Assembly: GCA_016927955.1 (NCBI GenBank)
Contig: JAFGLR010000134.1
Location: forward strand, 1-46,728
From: Dehalococcoidales bacterium
Lineage (GTDB): Bacteria; Chloroflexota; Dehalococcoidia; Dehalococcoidales; JAFGLR01
Direction: 5' to 3'
DNA length: 46,728 nt
The notes under the pieces were generated by a model. The model made no database searches, had not been told where the DNA came from, and saw only the letters and a list, made by a program, of their open reading frames with translations. Both the position numbers and the translations under genes were made by a program. Position 1 is the stretch's first letter. Every line of letters starts with the position of its first letter. Below, in pieces: positions 16,646-25,900 of the stretch.

Positions 16646-17557
16646 ATGTACGAGATAATGATAATCGGGGCGGGACCGGCTGGGCTATCGGCCGCAGTTT
16701 ATGCCGCTCGTAAACAGTTAAAGACACTGCTTCTCAGTAGTGATATCGGCGGACAGATGAACTGGACGATGGGCATCGAAAACTATTTGGGTTATCAGTT
16801 TATTACAGCGTCTGAGTTAATCTCTAAATTTCACCAGCAAATCAGCCAGTTTCCCATCGATCAGAAAACAGGTGAGAAAGTAACGCTGGTATCCCGTACC
16901 GAAGACGGTTTTGAAGCGACGACTGATACAGGGGAAAAGTACCAAGCTAAAGCAGTAGTATTTGCGACTGGTAAACAATCCCGACGTTTAGATGTCCCCG
17001 GTGAGACTACTTTTACCGGTAAGGGGGTTACTTACTGCTCGGTATGTGACGGACCGTTATTTGCCGGAATGCCTGTGGCTATTGTGGGGGGCGGTAATTC
17101 TGCCGTTCAGGCAGCTTTAGATATGGTAAAGATTGCCAAGAACGTAACCATTATTTCACTGACGAAGCTTACCGCTGACCCAATTTTGGCGAATAAACTG
17201 CTCCAAGAGAAGAATCTTGATATATATATCGAATATAAAGTCACAAAAATTGAAGGCCAACAATTAGTTAAACAAGTTACGATGGAAGATGTTAAAAGTA
17301 AAAAGGTCAGGATACTGGACGTCAGCGGAGTCTTTATAGAGATAGGTTTAATACCGAATTCGGATGCTGTTAAAGAACTGGTTAAACTTAATTCGGCCGG
17401 GGAAGTTCCTGTAAATTGCTCGGGAGAAACAGGTGTCCCAGGTTTCTTCGCAGCAGGTGACGTTACTGACGTACCGGAAAAACAGATTGTCATTGCTGCC
17501 GGAGAAGGGGCTAAAGCAGCACTGCGAGCCCACCGCTTTTTACAGATGAATACTTAA
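16646..17557 (+). CDS. trxB: Thioredoxin reductase-like flavoprotein
   Basis: 303 aa, typical length. IIGAGPAGLSAAVYAARK is the FAD motif, YCSVCDG the redox-active CxxC (about residues 130-133), VGGGNSAVQAALD the NAD(P)H motif and FFAAGDVTD the second FAD motif. It transfers electrons from NAD(P)H to a thioredoxin- or glutaredoxin-like partner. It ends 9 bp from the convergent selenocysteine glutaredoxin-PDZ gene, a likely partner. No clear ribosome site precedes the ATG. The symbol is by family; the true substrate is not shown. Confidence 0.85.
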   Translation: MYEIMIIGAGPAGLSAAVYAARKQLKTLLLSSDIGGQMNWTMGIENYLGYQFITASELISKFHQQISQFPIDQKTGEKVTLVSRTEDGFEATTDTGEKYQAKAVVFATGKQSRRLDVPGETTFTGKGVTYCSVCDGPLFAGMPVAIVGGGNSAVQAALDMVKIAKNVTIISLTKLTADPILANKLLQEKNLDIYIEYKVTKIEGQQLVKQVTMEDVKSKKVRILDVSGVFIEIGLIPNSDAVKELVKLNSAGEVPVNCSGETGVPGFFAAGDVTDVPEKQIVIAAGEGAKAALRAHRFLQMNT

Positions 17558-17565
17558 TAACTTTA

Positions 17566-18066
17566 TCAGAAGGAACCTTCTATAGTTACCGGACGGTTGT
17601 TTCTGACGTAGGTTATCGAAAAACGGTTGCCCGGTTTAAATCTTGATATTAACGATACAAAATCATCGGCGTTACTTGCTACCTGCATGTTCACCGCAAT
17701 AATAATGTCTCCGGTGGTTAATCCCATTGATGCTGCTACCGAGTTCGGACGGACCTGACCGATGTAAGCTCCGGCTGCTTTACCTCCGGTTATCCGGTCA
17801 GCATCAGCTATCGAAGCCCCGAATACCGGTTTAATATTTTGCCCCAATAACCGGTCTAACTGAGGTCTATCAAAACCAATAACAATTTGACCATCAATAA
17901 TGGTTACCGGAACACCTTGCTGTCCGGTTCGATTTATCATTTCCTGAGCCGCAGCGGAATCACGGGAAACGTCATATTCCTGAAAAGGTATGCCTTTGCT
18001 CGAAAGAAACTCTTTCACCATATTGCAGTATGGTCAGGTCGGTGTGGAGTAAACGATTACTTCCAT
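17566..18066 (-). CDS. Selenocysteine glutaredoxin-PDZ fusion protein
   Basis: 166 aa when the TGA at 18034-18036 is read as selenocysteine (Sec11). The true start MEVIVYSTPT leads into Sec-PYC, the glutaredoxin CPYC active site with Sec at the nucleophilic position. The TGVPVTIIDGQIVIGFD-type second motif (here QGVPVT) completes the glutaredoxin fold to about residue 78. A PDZ domain fills residues about 85-166 (GAYIGQVRPNSVAASMGLTTGD). The track starts at 18021 and so loses the active site. It faces trxB across 9 bp. No signal peptide, so cytoplasmic. The PDZ domain may tether it to C-terminal peptides. Confidence 0.9.
18002..18016 (-). promoter_or_regulatory. Candidate bacterial SECIS stem-loop of the glutaredoxin-PDZ gene
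   Basis: On the minus strand GAAAG and CTTTC form a 5-bp stem with loop AGTTT. The loop starts 22 nt after the TGA and has G as its second base. The loop differs from the msrA one (GGTTT) at a single base. The stem is AT-rich and short, so weaker than the msrA candidate. Confidence 0.6.
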
Positions 18067-18235
18067 TAGTCACCCCTTTTTCAGTTTAAAAAATACCGAT
18101 ATCGATGTCAATTATACAAACGAATATACAAACGGGTTACTATATTAATTTAATTATGATAAAGGTCAATTAATACCTCGTGTTAATAAAATAGGAGCAT
18201 ACGGTTTGTTTTAAATTCGATATAATAACTAACGA

Positions 18236-20230
18236 TTATTTCTTTCTTACCGCCAGTTTCAGCTCGTCGTACATTGCTTCAAGGTCGGATGACCATGCGC
18301 CAGCTTCAGCATCGGAGGGCATACGCCAGTCACCCCGCGGCGATAAACTGACCGAACCGACTTTAGGCCCTTCCGGCATACAGGTGCGTTTGAACTGGTT
18401 AGTAAAGAATCTCTTTATAAAGCTCTGCAGCCAGCGGTATAAGTCGTTTAATGAATATTTACGGTCAAATAAACCCAACCGGTTAGCCTGATATGCCATA
18501 AACAGTATCTTTCCCGGTCGCGTACCAAAACGGATGAAAGGATACAGGTAAAAATCCGCCAACTCTATAGGCCCGATGATATCTTCACTCTTCTGCGGGA
18601 TATTCCCACGGGAAGGAGTCAGTAATTCGGGCGATATCGGGGTTTTTAAAATATCGTATAAAATGTGTTGAGCCGGTGAATTAGATAATTCTTCGTCAGC
18701 TACCCATTTCACTAAATACTGTACCAGTGTTTTTGGTACAGATGCATTTATATGATAATGGGAAAGCTGGTCGCCGGCGAAAGTAGCCCATCCTAAAGCT
18801 ATTTCCGTAAGGTCGCCGGTACCGAGCACTATTCCGTCTAACTGATTTGCTTTATTGAATAGGAATTCCGTACGGTATCTCGCCTGAACGTTTTCGAAAA
18901 CTATATCCTCAATATTCTCATGGTCGAGATCCTTTAACACTGATTTGCAACTCATGTTGATACTTACGGTAGCGAAACTAACCCCAAGAGCTTCACAGAG
19001 TTTCGTGGCATTATTTTTAGTACGCGAAGTAGTGCCGAAGCCCGGTAGAGTATAAGTAAATACGTTCTTGTGAGGCAAGCCCAGATAGTCCATTGTCTTT
19101 ATCGCAACGAGAAGAGCTAACGTCGAATCTAAGCCTCCGGAAATGCCAAGTACAAGTTTGTTTTTACGGGCACCGGAAAGCTTCTTTGCCAGACCGGCAA
19201 CTTGCATAGAAAATATATCATGGCACCTTTCCGCACGGCGTTCAGTTTCGTCAGGTACAAACGGATGCGGATTAATATTACAATATAGTTTGGAAGCGGG
19301 AATATCCTTGACCTGACAATCAATGATACGGAAAGTTTCTAATTGGCGTGACGTATCATGATAACTAGTTTGCTGGTACCGGTCATGGACAAGACGCTGC
19401 AGGTCAATGTCGGAGATTAATAAGTCCGAATTAGTTGAAAACGGTTTTGATTCATTGAGCACTGACCCGTTTTCGGCAATGATAGAATGTCCGCCGTATA
19501 CCAGGTCGTTCGAAGACTCATCATTACCGGCTGATACATAGGCATAAGCCGCTAAACAACGTCCTGACTCAGACGTAACCATGTTACGACGCCATTCAGC
19601 TTTACCAAGTATTTCGTTACTTGCCGAAATATTAACTAGTAATGTAGCTCCGGCTAAAGCTTGATATTCATGAGGTGCCAAGGGAACCCAGAGGTCTTCA
19701 CAAATTTCGATACCGATTATAGCGGAATCCAGACCGTTCAATCTAAATAACAAATCAGTACCGAAATATACGGACTGGCCGAGGATTTCCGTATTATCAG
19801 TCGTTGCGTCCCGGCTGGAGGTAAACCACCTGTTCTCATAATATTCTTTATAATTTGGTAACAGTGTTTTAGGTACGATACCCAATATACGGCCGGAGCT
19901 CAAAACCACCGCACAATTAAAAATCCTTTGTCCTACTTCTATCGGTGTACCAACAATTATTAGCTGGTTGGTTTTTGAACTCTCCTGTAATAATACGCCA
20001 AGCCCCTTAACCGCTTTATTCAGTAAAGCCTGTTGCTGGACGAGGTCGCCAATTGTGTAGCCGGTAATTGCCATCTCGGGAAACGCTAAAACCTGTACTC
20101 CGTTACGGACTGCCTGTTTCATCGACTTAATGATGACAGCCACATTATGGTCCACGTCAGCTACCCTTATAGGTATAACACTAAGACCGACGCGAAGTAA
20201 TTCGAAGTCTTTGTTCAGGCAAACAACCAC
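18236..20230 (-). CDS. nadE: Glutamine-dependent NAD+ synthetase
   Basis: 664 aa. The N-terminal nitrilase-type amidase domain (about 1-290) has FPEMAITGYT with the catalytic Glu, a Lys in IVPKTLLPNYKEYYE and the Cys in IGIEICEDLW. The C-terminal synthetase domain has the pyrophosphatase loop LGISGGLDSTLAL (about residue 362) and GTGDLTEIALGW. It converts deamido-NAD to NAD using glutamine ammonia and ATP. The start is GTG with AAGGAG upstream. The length fits the long two-domain class, and all expected catalytic residues are visible. Confidence 0.95.
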   Translation of the reverse strand: MVVCLNKDFELLRVGLSVIPIRVADVDHNVAVIIKSMKQAVRNGVQVLAFPEMAITGYTIGDLVQQQALLNKAVKGLGVLLQESSKTNQLIIVGTPIEVGQRIFNCAVVLSSGRILGIVPKTLLPNYKEYYENRWFTSSRDATTDNTEILGQSVYFGTDLLFRLNGLDSAIIGIEICEDLWVPLAPHEYQALAGATLLVNISASNEILGKAEWRRNMVTSESGRCLAAYAYVSAGNDESSNDLVYGGHSIIAENGSVLNESKPFSTNSDLLISDIDLQRLVHDRYQQTSYHDTSRQLETFRIIDCQVKDIPASKLYCNINPHPFVPDETERRAERCHDIFSMQVAGLAKKLSGARKNKLVLGISGGLDSTLALLVAIKTMDYLGLPHKNVFTYTLPGFGTTSRTKNNATKLCEALGVSFATVSINMSCKSVLKDLDHENIEDIVFENVQARYRTEFLFNKANQLDGIVLGTGDLTEIALGWATFAGDQLSHYHINASVPKTLVQYLVKWVADEELSNSPAQHILYDILKTPISPELLTPSRGNIPQKSEDIIGPIELADFYLYPFIRFGTRPGKILFMAYQANRLGLFDRKYSLNDLYRWLQSFIKRFFTNQFKRTCMPEGPKVGSVSLSPRGDWRMPSDAEAGAWSSDLEAMYDELKLAVRKK

Positions 20231-20405
20231 AGGTCTACTCCTTATCTCTTACCTTGTTGATTTATATTGTAAGTATTAAAGAGTCGAAATACAAGAGTAA
20301 CCATATATAAGTATTTCGTAATAAACATACAGTATTACAAAATGGGGTATCAAAGCTTGACGCTGCGTGAAAACATCGGTTAGAATAAATTGCCTGTATT
20401 AATTA

Positions 20406-20482
20406 GGGCGGTTAGCTCAGTTGGTTAGAGCACTGCGTTGACATCGCAGAGGTCAATGGTTCGAGCCCATTACCGCCCACCA
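20406..20482 (+). tRNA. tRNA-Val (GAC)
   Basis: Acceptor GGGCGGT/ACCGCCC, D-arm GCTC/GAGC, anticodon loop TTGACAT (GAC), T-loop TTCGAGC, CCA encoded. All stems pair well. Confidence 0.95.
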
Positions 20483-20589
20483 TCGTGTACAGTCCGCAGA
20501 ACATTTTCCCCCTTGATAATTATATAATTTAAACCATAATATACTACTAAGTAAAAAGCTTAAGATAAGGTACTAGAAGGAATTTTAGA

Positions 20590-20775
20590 GTGAACGAATC
20601 GAGATTAAAAGGTAAATGTGATTGTCTTGATGACGAGCCGCATAAATGTTATGAACTTAAACTTATAAAAGCTGGGCGAAAGCTGGTAGGGGGTCCAACC
20701 CAATATTTATGCTCGTGTCATTGTCATAAAGATTATCTTGACGGAGATGTAGACCAAATTAAAGGGGGGTGTTAA
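20590..20775 (+). CDS. Small cysteine-rich hypothetical protein
   Basis: 61 aa from a GTG start with AAGGA upstream. Five cysteines and two histidines are arranged as CDC, C, CSCHCH and a final C, suggesting a metal-binding fold; the middle holds KLVGGPTQYL. Not recognised. It is a single gene after tRNA-Val, convergent with the acyl-CoA ligase. Confidence 0.55.
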   Translation: MNESRLKGKCDCLDDEPHKCYELKLIKAGRKLVGGPTQYLCSCHCHKDYLDGDVDQIKGGC

Positions 20776-20850
20776 TCAACTGTCACACAACTGCAAATAA
20801 TAAGTTGTATTACGCATGTTTTAATACTACCTAACATTAAAAATGATACA

Positions 20851-22419
20851 CTATTCCTTTTTATACATTTCCCGTATTTTTCGACGTAATATTTTACCAG
20901 TGGCTGTTCTGGGCATTTGTTCCGGCCGAATAAAATCTACCGACTTAGGACGTTTATAGGTGGTAATCTTCCCACGTGTATATTCGATAATGTCCTGCTC
21001 CAGTTCCTTGGATGGACTAATTCCATCCGCTGGTATGATAACCGCTTTAACCGACTCACCCCACTTTTTATCCGGTATGCCAACGACAGATACCTCTTTT
21101 ATTTTGGGATGTTGTGCCAGTAGCGTTTCCACTTCGGAAGGAAACACTTTTTCACCACCGGTAATTATCATATCGGCCTTACGGTCAACCAAATAATAAT
21201 ATCCCTCAGTATCCCGCATTGCCATATCGCCGGTCTGAAAATATCCGTCAAATTTAAACACTTCCCTGGTCTTTTCCGGGTTTTTAAAATATTCGGTGAA
21301 CAATGATGAGGAACGGACGCAAATCTGTCCTACATCACCATCGGCGACCTCAAAACCATTTTCGTCGAGAAGTCTGATTTTTTCTACACCATAATGTTCT
21401 CGGCCAATGCTACTCAGCTTTAGCATCTGCTCGTAGGGCCGTAACGCAGTTACCCCACCGGTTTCTGTAGTCCCGTATTCTTCATAGATACCAGCATTTT
21501 TCCAGTATTCCATTGCTTTAAGTTTGGTTTCTTTCTGAACCGGGGCAGATGAACAAAGTAACTTTCTTACGTGAGAAACATCATATTTGGCTTTTACTAT
21601 ATCAGGTAAATCCAGCAGCATTACATAATGTGTAGGGACAAGTGAAGTAAAAGTAACTTTTTCATCCTGCATAGTTTTCAGGTAATGCTCCGGGTCGAAA
21701 CTAGCCCTGCTATATATAAATATTCCCCCGCCAATTCTTGATAAGGCCCCAAAGAAGAAAATCGAATTGATATGGCTCATCGGCATTACCAGAAGACCAA
21801 TGTCCGATTCAGAGAACTCAAAATTTGCTATATGTAACCAGTTATCGGAAGTGAAGCTCCGGTGGGAACGTACGACTCCTTTCGGTATACCGGTAGTTCC
21901 CGAGGTATATGTAATTGTCCAGGGAGCTTCATCATCTACGATTATCCCGGGGTCTGTATTAGAAGCCTTCTTTATGACTGTTTCGTAGTGCAGATATCCG
22001 TTTGGGGCTACATCGCCACCGAAACATATATAGTTTTTTTTAGGTATCGCCAGCTTCCGGCGAATGGAGTCGATGGTTTCTATAAAGTTGTTCTGTATTA
22101 TTAAAGCTTTCACTTCGCCATGTTCGCAAATATATTTATATTCATCCGGAGTTAAACGGAATAGGAGGGGGATTATCGTTAATCCCCCTTTGGCTGCTGC
22201 GACATACATCTCCACCCATTCGACACAATTATAGGCTAAAGCCGCAAAACGATCTCCCGGTTTAAGTCCCATCCCCAGTAAAGCATTGGCTAACCGATTA
22301 GTCCGGTCATTCCACTCTGAAAAAGTCAGCGAACGGTTTAAATCTTTCACTCCTATTTTTTGTGGATGCAGATGTGCATTATTTCTTAACACATCTCCTG
22401 CGTTCATCCATATACCCAT
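20851..22419 (-). CDS. AMP-forming acyl-CoA ligase (ANL superfamily)
   Basis: 522 aa, the full length for a fatty or aromatic acyl-CoA ligase. Core motifs: TITYTSGTTGIPKGVVRSH (P-loop, about residue 170), YEEYGTTETGG (A5), GYFQTGDMAMRD with the adenylate-binding Asp, RKADMIITGGEKVFPSEVE (hinge) and PRTATGKILRRKI with the catalytic Lys near the C-terminus. It activates a carboxylate with ATP and CoA. The substrate is not readable; the nearby BcrCBDA-like operon and beta-keto acid enzyme make an aromatic, branched or fatty acid plausible. It is monocistronic. Confidence 0.9.
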   Translation of the reverse strand: MGIWMNAGDVLRNNAHLHPQKIGVKDLNRSLTFSEWNDRTNRLANALLGMGLKPGDRFAALAYNCVEWVEMYVAAAKGGLTIIPLLFRLTPDEYKYICEHGEVKALIIQNNFIETIDSIRRKLAIPKKNYICFGGDVAPNGYLHYETVIKKASNTDPGIIVDDEAPWTITYTSGTTGIPKGVVRSHRSFTSDNWLHIANFEFSESDIGLLVMPMSHINSIFFFGALSRIGGGIFIYSRASFDPEHYLKTMQDEKVTFTSLVPTHYVMLLDLPDIVKAKYDVSHVRKLLCSSAPVQKETKLKAMEYWKNAGIYEEYGTTETGGVTALRPYEQMLKLSSIGREHYGVEKIRLLDENGFEVADGDVGQICVRSSSLFTEYFKNPEKTREVFKFDGYFQTGDMAMRDTEGYYYLVDRKADMIITGGEKVFPSEVETLLAQHPKIKEVSVVGIPDKKWGESVKAVIIPADGISPSKELEQDIIEYTRGKITTYKRPKSVDFIRPEQMPRTATGKILRRKIREMYKKE

Positions 22420-22815
22420 AATTAACCTCTATATTTATTACACCGGTATCCGTCCAAAATTGTTAGGTTGAAATGTGGTTAGGGGATTACCTTTGATATG
22501 AATAAGTGACAAGTTGATAATATTATGGAATACTAATACAGTCAAGTAAATATTTTATATAATATTACGAATACAGCAATAATTAACGATATTATTATAA
22601 AAAATGCTAATATTAATTGGTATTTAATACTAACAGAATATAAATTAAGGTAGTTATCGGCGAACGGCGTTATATTTTTAATCGGTGTGATTTATTAGGT
22701 GTGTTGGTAAATTTCTCTATGACAATAAAATTGGTCCTGTTATAGTAGGAAATAAACACGAAGGGAACTAAACTAAATATAATATAGTTAATATATTCAT
22801 ATTGGAGGATTAAAG
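22420..22815. other. AT-rich divergent intergenic region (promoters of acyl-CoA ligase and Lrp-type gene)
   Basis: No coding sequence is seen. ATGACA and TATAGT 16 bp apart (about 22718-22745) could be the promoter of the Lrp-type gene. TTGGTATT-T-AATACTAA at 22617-22633 is an imperfect dyad (7 of 8) that could bind a dimeric regulator, perhaps the Lrp-type product itself. Confidence 0.35.
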
Positions 22816-23307
22816 GTGAAAAAATACCTCAAAACAAAAGTACATACATTGGATGATATCGATAAAAATATCATTATGAACCTTCAGAATAACGCCAGAC
22901 AAAACTATAATGCCTTAGGGAAAATCGTTGGAGCTTCCGAAGGAACTATTAGAAACAGGGTAAAATTTGCTGTAAATAGAGAAGTAATACAGATAAAAGC
23001 CGTATTGAATCCAACAAAAATAGGGTTTGAATTTACCTGTATGTTAGGTATTGCAGTCGATATAGAAAAACTACTAGAGGTTGCCGAGAAACTAGCTGAT
23101 TATCCAAACGTATATTTTTTAACTTTGTGTACCGGAACTTTTGATATTATAGCGATGCTGTTATTCCGCAATTCATCCGAATTCAATACTTTTATGATGG
23201 AGCAGGTATCTAAGTTACCGGGAATAAGGAGTACTCAGACATTTGTTAACATGAACCTTATGAAAACACCCTGGACGAGTAACATCGAAATTATGAAATT
23301 ACTTTAA
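22816..23307 (+). CDS. Lrp/AsnC family transcriptional regulator
   Basis: 163 aa from a GTG start with TTGGAGG upstream. The N-terminal helix-turn-helix is typical (LDDIDKNIIMNLQNNARQNYNALGKIVGASEGTIRNRV). The C-terminal RAM ligand-binding domain follows (FEFTCMLGIAVDIEKLLEVAEKLADYPNVYFLTLCTGTFDIIAML). Such proteins sense amino acids or related small molecules. It is the only DNA-binding regulator seen near the acyl-CoA operons, making it a candidate, unproved, for the ACCTAGA palindromes downstream. Confidence 0.88.
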   Translation: MKKYLKTKVHTLDDIDKNIIMNLQNNARQNYNALGKIVGASEGTIRNRVKFAVNREVIQIKAVLNPTKIGFEFTCMLGIAVDIEKLLEVAEKLADYPNVYFLTLCTGTFDIIAMLLFRNSSEFNTFMMEQVSKLPGIRSTQTFVNMNLMKTPWTSNIEIMKLL

Positions 23308-23482
23308 TAACATATATAACCCGTTTGTCATCAAATCCATCGTTCTATATCGAAATAATGTATAAAGTGCTTGCTAAAATGAAGCCAACAAACCTGAGGG
23401 AAAGATAAAAATGAGAATAAGAGATTGACATATTACATAGACGTTTATATATTATTAAACAATGCTTATTAAGGGGGAAGGG

Positions 23483-24436
23483 TTGAAAAGTATAGTAGTT
23501 TATTATTCTCAAACCGGAAATACTAAGAAGATCGCTCATGCAATCCATAGAGGTTTGAAAAAGGCCAGTCAGACTGGAGATCAGTATGACATAGCTCGCC
23601 TCAAGGATGTATCGCCAAGGGACATGGTAAATTATGACCTCATTGGCATTGGTAGCCCGATAATGGAACTTCGAGAACCCCTCAATGTTACAGAATTTAT
23701 TGATGGGATGAAACCTGTAGATGGGAAACATGCCTTTGTTTTTAATACTCATGGATGCCTGCCATCCTGGTATATGGCAAACGTAGTGCCGAGATTAATA
23801 CAGAGGGGTTTAACAGTTATCGGCTGGAACGACTGGTTCGGCAGCGTTGTTTATCCTTTTATCATGAAACCTTACCTGACTGATGGACATCCTGACGCTA
23901 TTGACCTGGAAGAAGCAGAGCATTTTGGTGCAGAAATGGTTGAACGTAGCCGGAGGATATACAAGGGGGAAACCCAACTCATCCCCAAGTTACCGACGGG
24001 TAAAGCATATGATGAGATATATAATCCGGTTCCTATGGAGCCCACTCCTGAATATCTCGCATTTTTAAAAGCGGTCCCTCGTGTAGCTAAAGTGAATAGG
24101 GAAAAGTGTAAATATCCTAAATGTACCCACTGTATAGATAATTGCCCGACAGGATGTATCGATTTCTCTTCGGGGGAATTTTCTATTCGCTTTGACAGTA
24201 AACGTTGTATTACGTGCTATCTATGTGAGCAGACCTGCCCGAACGGTGCTATAGAAGTCGACTATACTGAGGGGACACCGTTACACGATGTCGGGGTAAA
24301 AACATTATTTCTTCCGATATTAGAACATATGGAGAAGCAGGGGCGTTTCAGGAGGCTAGTGCCATTAAAAGACATCAAGTATGAAGATAATCGCCCCTGG
24401 AAACTAAAGCATCCGCATTTTAAGATTGATTACTAA
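23483..24436 (+). CDS. EFR1-type flavodoxin-ferredoxin fusion protein
   Basis: 317 aa from TTG 23483, chosen because AAGGGGGA precedes it and the protein then opens MKSIVVYYSQTGNTKKIA like other flavodoxins; the track start ATG 23462 adds seven residues. The flavodoxin domain covers about residues 1-160. Two [4Fe-4S] motifs follow (CKYPKCTHCIDNCP near 212 and CITCYLCEQTCP near 246). It is a soluble electron carrier able to hold FMN and two clusters. Its redox partner is unknown. tRNA-Gly follows on the other strand. Confidence 0.85.
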   Translation: MKSIVVYYSQTGNTKKIAHAIHRGLKKASQTGDQYDIARLKDVSPRDMVNYDLIGIGSPIMELREPLNVTEFIDGMKPVDGKHAFVFNTHGCLPSWYMANVVPRLIQRGLTVIGWNDWFGSVVYPFIMKPYLTDGHPDAIDLEEAEHFGAEMVERSRRIYKGETQLIPKLPTGKAYDEIYNPVPMEPTPEYLAFLKAVPRVAKVNREKCKYPKCTHCIDNCPTGCIDFSSGEFSIRFDSKRCITCYLCEQTCPNGAIEVDYTEGTPLHDVGVKTLFLPILEHMEKQGRFRRLVPLKDIKYEDNRPWKLKHPHFKIDY

Positions 24437-24517
24437 TTAGTGACTGGTAGCAGTGACATGCCCTGAATAATAGTCTTATTGTTTCAATCAGAGCAGTGCT
24501 TCAAAAATTGTGTAATT

Positions 24518-24592
24518 TGGAGCGGGTGGCGGGATTCGAACCCGTGACGTCTTGCTTGGGAAGCAAGCACTCTACCGCTGAGTTACACCCGC
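24518..24592 (-). tRNA. tRNA-Gly (CCC)
   Basis: Acceptor GCGGGTG/CACCCGC, anticodon stem CTTGC/GCAAG, loop TTCCCAA (CCC), T-loop TTCGAAT, CCA encoded on the minus strand. Confidence 0.93.
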
Positions 24593-24709
24593 TTGTAGAT
24601 TCATTATAGGGTATTTTAAAAGATTTTACTAGCGAATGAGAACTGTTGCAGATTAAGTAAAAAATATAAGAATTTACGAGGTATTCTCTTAAGTCAATTT
24701 ACAGTATTT

Positions 24710-25645
24710 TCAGAAGTTGACTTTGTCTTTGCCCTTTAAACCCAAAATTTTCCTGGCTTCATCTGGCGTGGCAATTTCGCGACCGAGTTCTTTGGCAATT
24801 CGAACGATTTTTTCAACCAGTTCCCAATTTCCTTTTGCCAGCATACCTTCGGATATAAAGATATTATCTTCAATACCAACACGTACCATACCACCCATCA
24901 TAATCGAAAGGGCACCTACATTGAATTCTGCAGGGTAACCGATGCCGATTACGGAATACTTATAATTATCCGGACCGATTAACTTGTCAGCGGTCTGTTT
25001 CATAAACATAATATTTTCCAGGTCAGAATTGATACCACCAAGAATACCCGTTACGAATTGAATCCAAACCGGAGTTTTGATAATACCTTTCCGTATAAAG
25101 TAACTGATATTATGAAGGTGCCCTACATCATAGGCTTCAAATTCGGGCTTGGTACCATTTTCGGTCATTGTTTTATAAAACGTTTCTATATCGCCAAAGG
25201 TATTACGAAAAATGAAGTCTCTGGTAGAAGCGGCAAAATCTTTTTCCCAGGAAAATTTCCATTCTCCATCTTTGTATCTATCGGCCACAGGATGAATGGA
25301 AAAGTTAATTGAGCCCAGATTACAGGTTGCCATTTCCGGTTTTAAAAAGGGTATGATTTTTAGACGTTCCTGTGGTGTCATTGTAGCCGTACCACCGGTA
25401 GTCGGGACAAAAATGGCATCCGTCCTTTTTTTCATCAATACTGCAATCTCTTTATAAACTGACGGGTCAGTTGTCGGGGCTCCGGTATTGGAGTCCCGTG
25501 CATGAATATGAATTGAGGCCGCGCCTGCATCAGCACATTTAACTGCTTCATCCACTATCTGCTGTGGTGTAATCGGTAGGTATTGTGTCTGGGTAGGCAA
25601 CGTGATATTACCGGTTAACGCCGCAGTGATAATCAGCTTATCCAT
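24710..25645 (-). CDS. Beta-keto acid cleavage enzyme (BKACE; 3-keto-5-aminohexanoate cleavage-like)
   Basis: 311 aa from ATG 25645 (AGGG upstream; the track uses GTG 25651). It opens MDKLIITAALTGN. VDEAVKCADAGAASIHIHARD carries the HxH zinc ligands near residue 49, and FVPTTGGTATMTPQERL and NLGSINF are family motifs. BKACEs split a beta-keto acid with acetyl-CoA into acetoacetate and a new CoA ester, as in lysine fermentation. Substrate specificity cannot be fixed by eye. It is divergent from the acyl-CoA synthetase, which fits a CoA-ester metabolism cluster. Confidence 0.9.
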   Translation of the reverse strand: MDKLIITAALTGNITLPTQTQYLPITPQQIVDEAVKCADAGAASIHIHARDSNTGAPTTDPSVYKEIAVLMKKRTDAIFVPTTGGTATMTPQERLKIIPFLKPEMATCNLGSINFSIHPVADRYKDGEWKFSWEKDFAASTRDFIFRNTFGDIETFYKTMTENGTKPEFEAYDVGHLHNISYFIRKGIIKTPVWIQFVTGILGGINSDLENIMFMKQTADKLIGPDNYKYSVIGIGYPAEFNVGALSIMMGGMVRVGIEDNIFISEGMLAKGNWELVEKIVRIAKELGREIATPDEARKILGLKGKDKVNF

Positions 25646-25900
25646 TTCCACCCTCTGATAATATATTATTTAGTCGAAAATAGATAGTTAAAGTAAATCG
25701 AGTTATAAACGGTTAATATTATAGTTTAAATGATATCGAAAAACAAAAACATAATTAATAATTAAAATATAGTTTATAATATTTTTTAACCATATCATAA
25801 ATGCTTCAATAAATAAATATGAATATACTTGTGAGTATAGCTATTATTGTGTAAAAATATATTGAGATATTGAGTAAACTGCAATATTGAGAGTGGATAT

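Noticed and set aside
17566-18021. Short glutaredoxin-like ORF starting at MVKEFLSS
   Set aside because: That start would leave out the first strand and the active site; the upstream frame through TGA restores both.
18236-20230. Frame or stop problem in nadE
   Set aside because: Both domains and all expected catalytic residues are present in a single frame.
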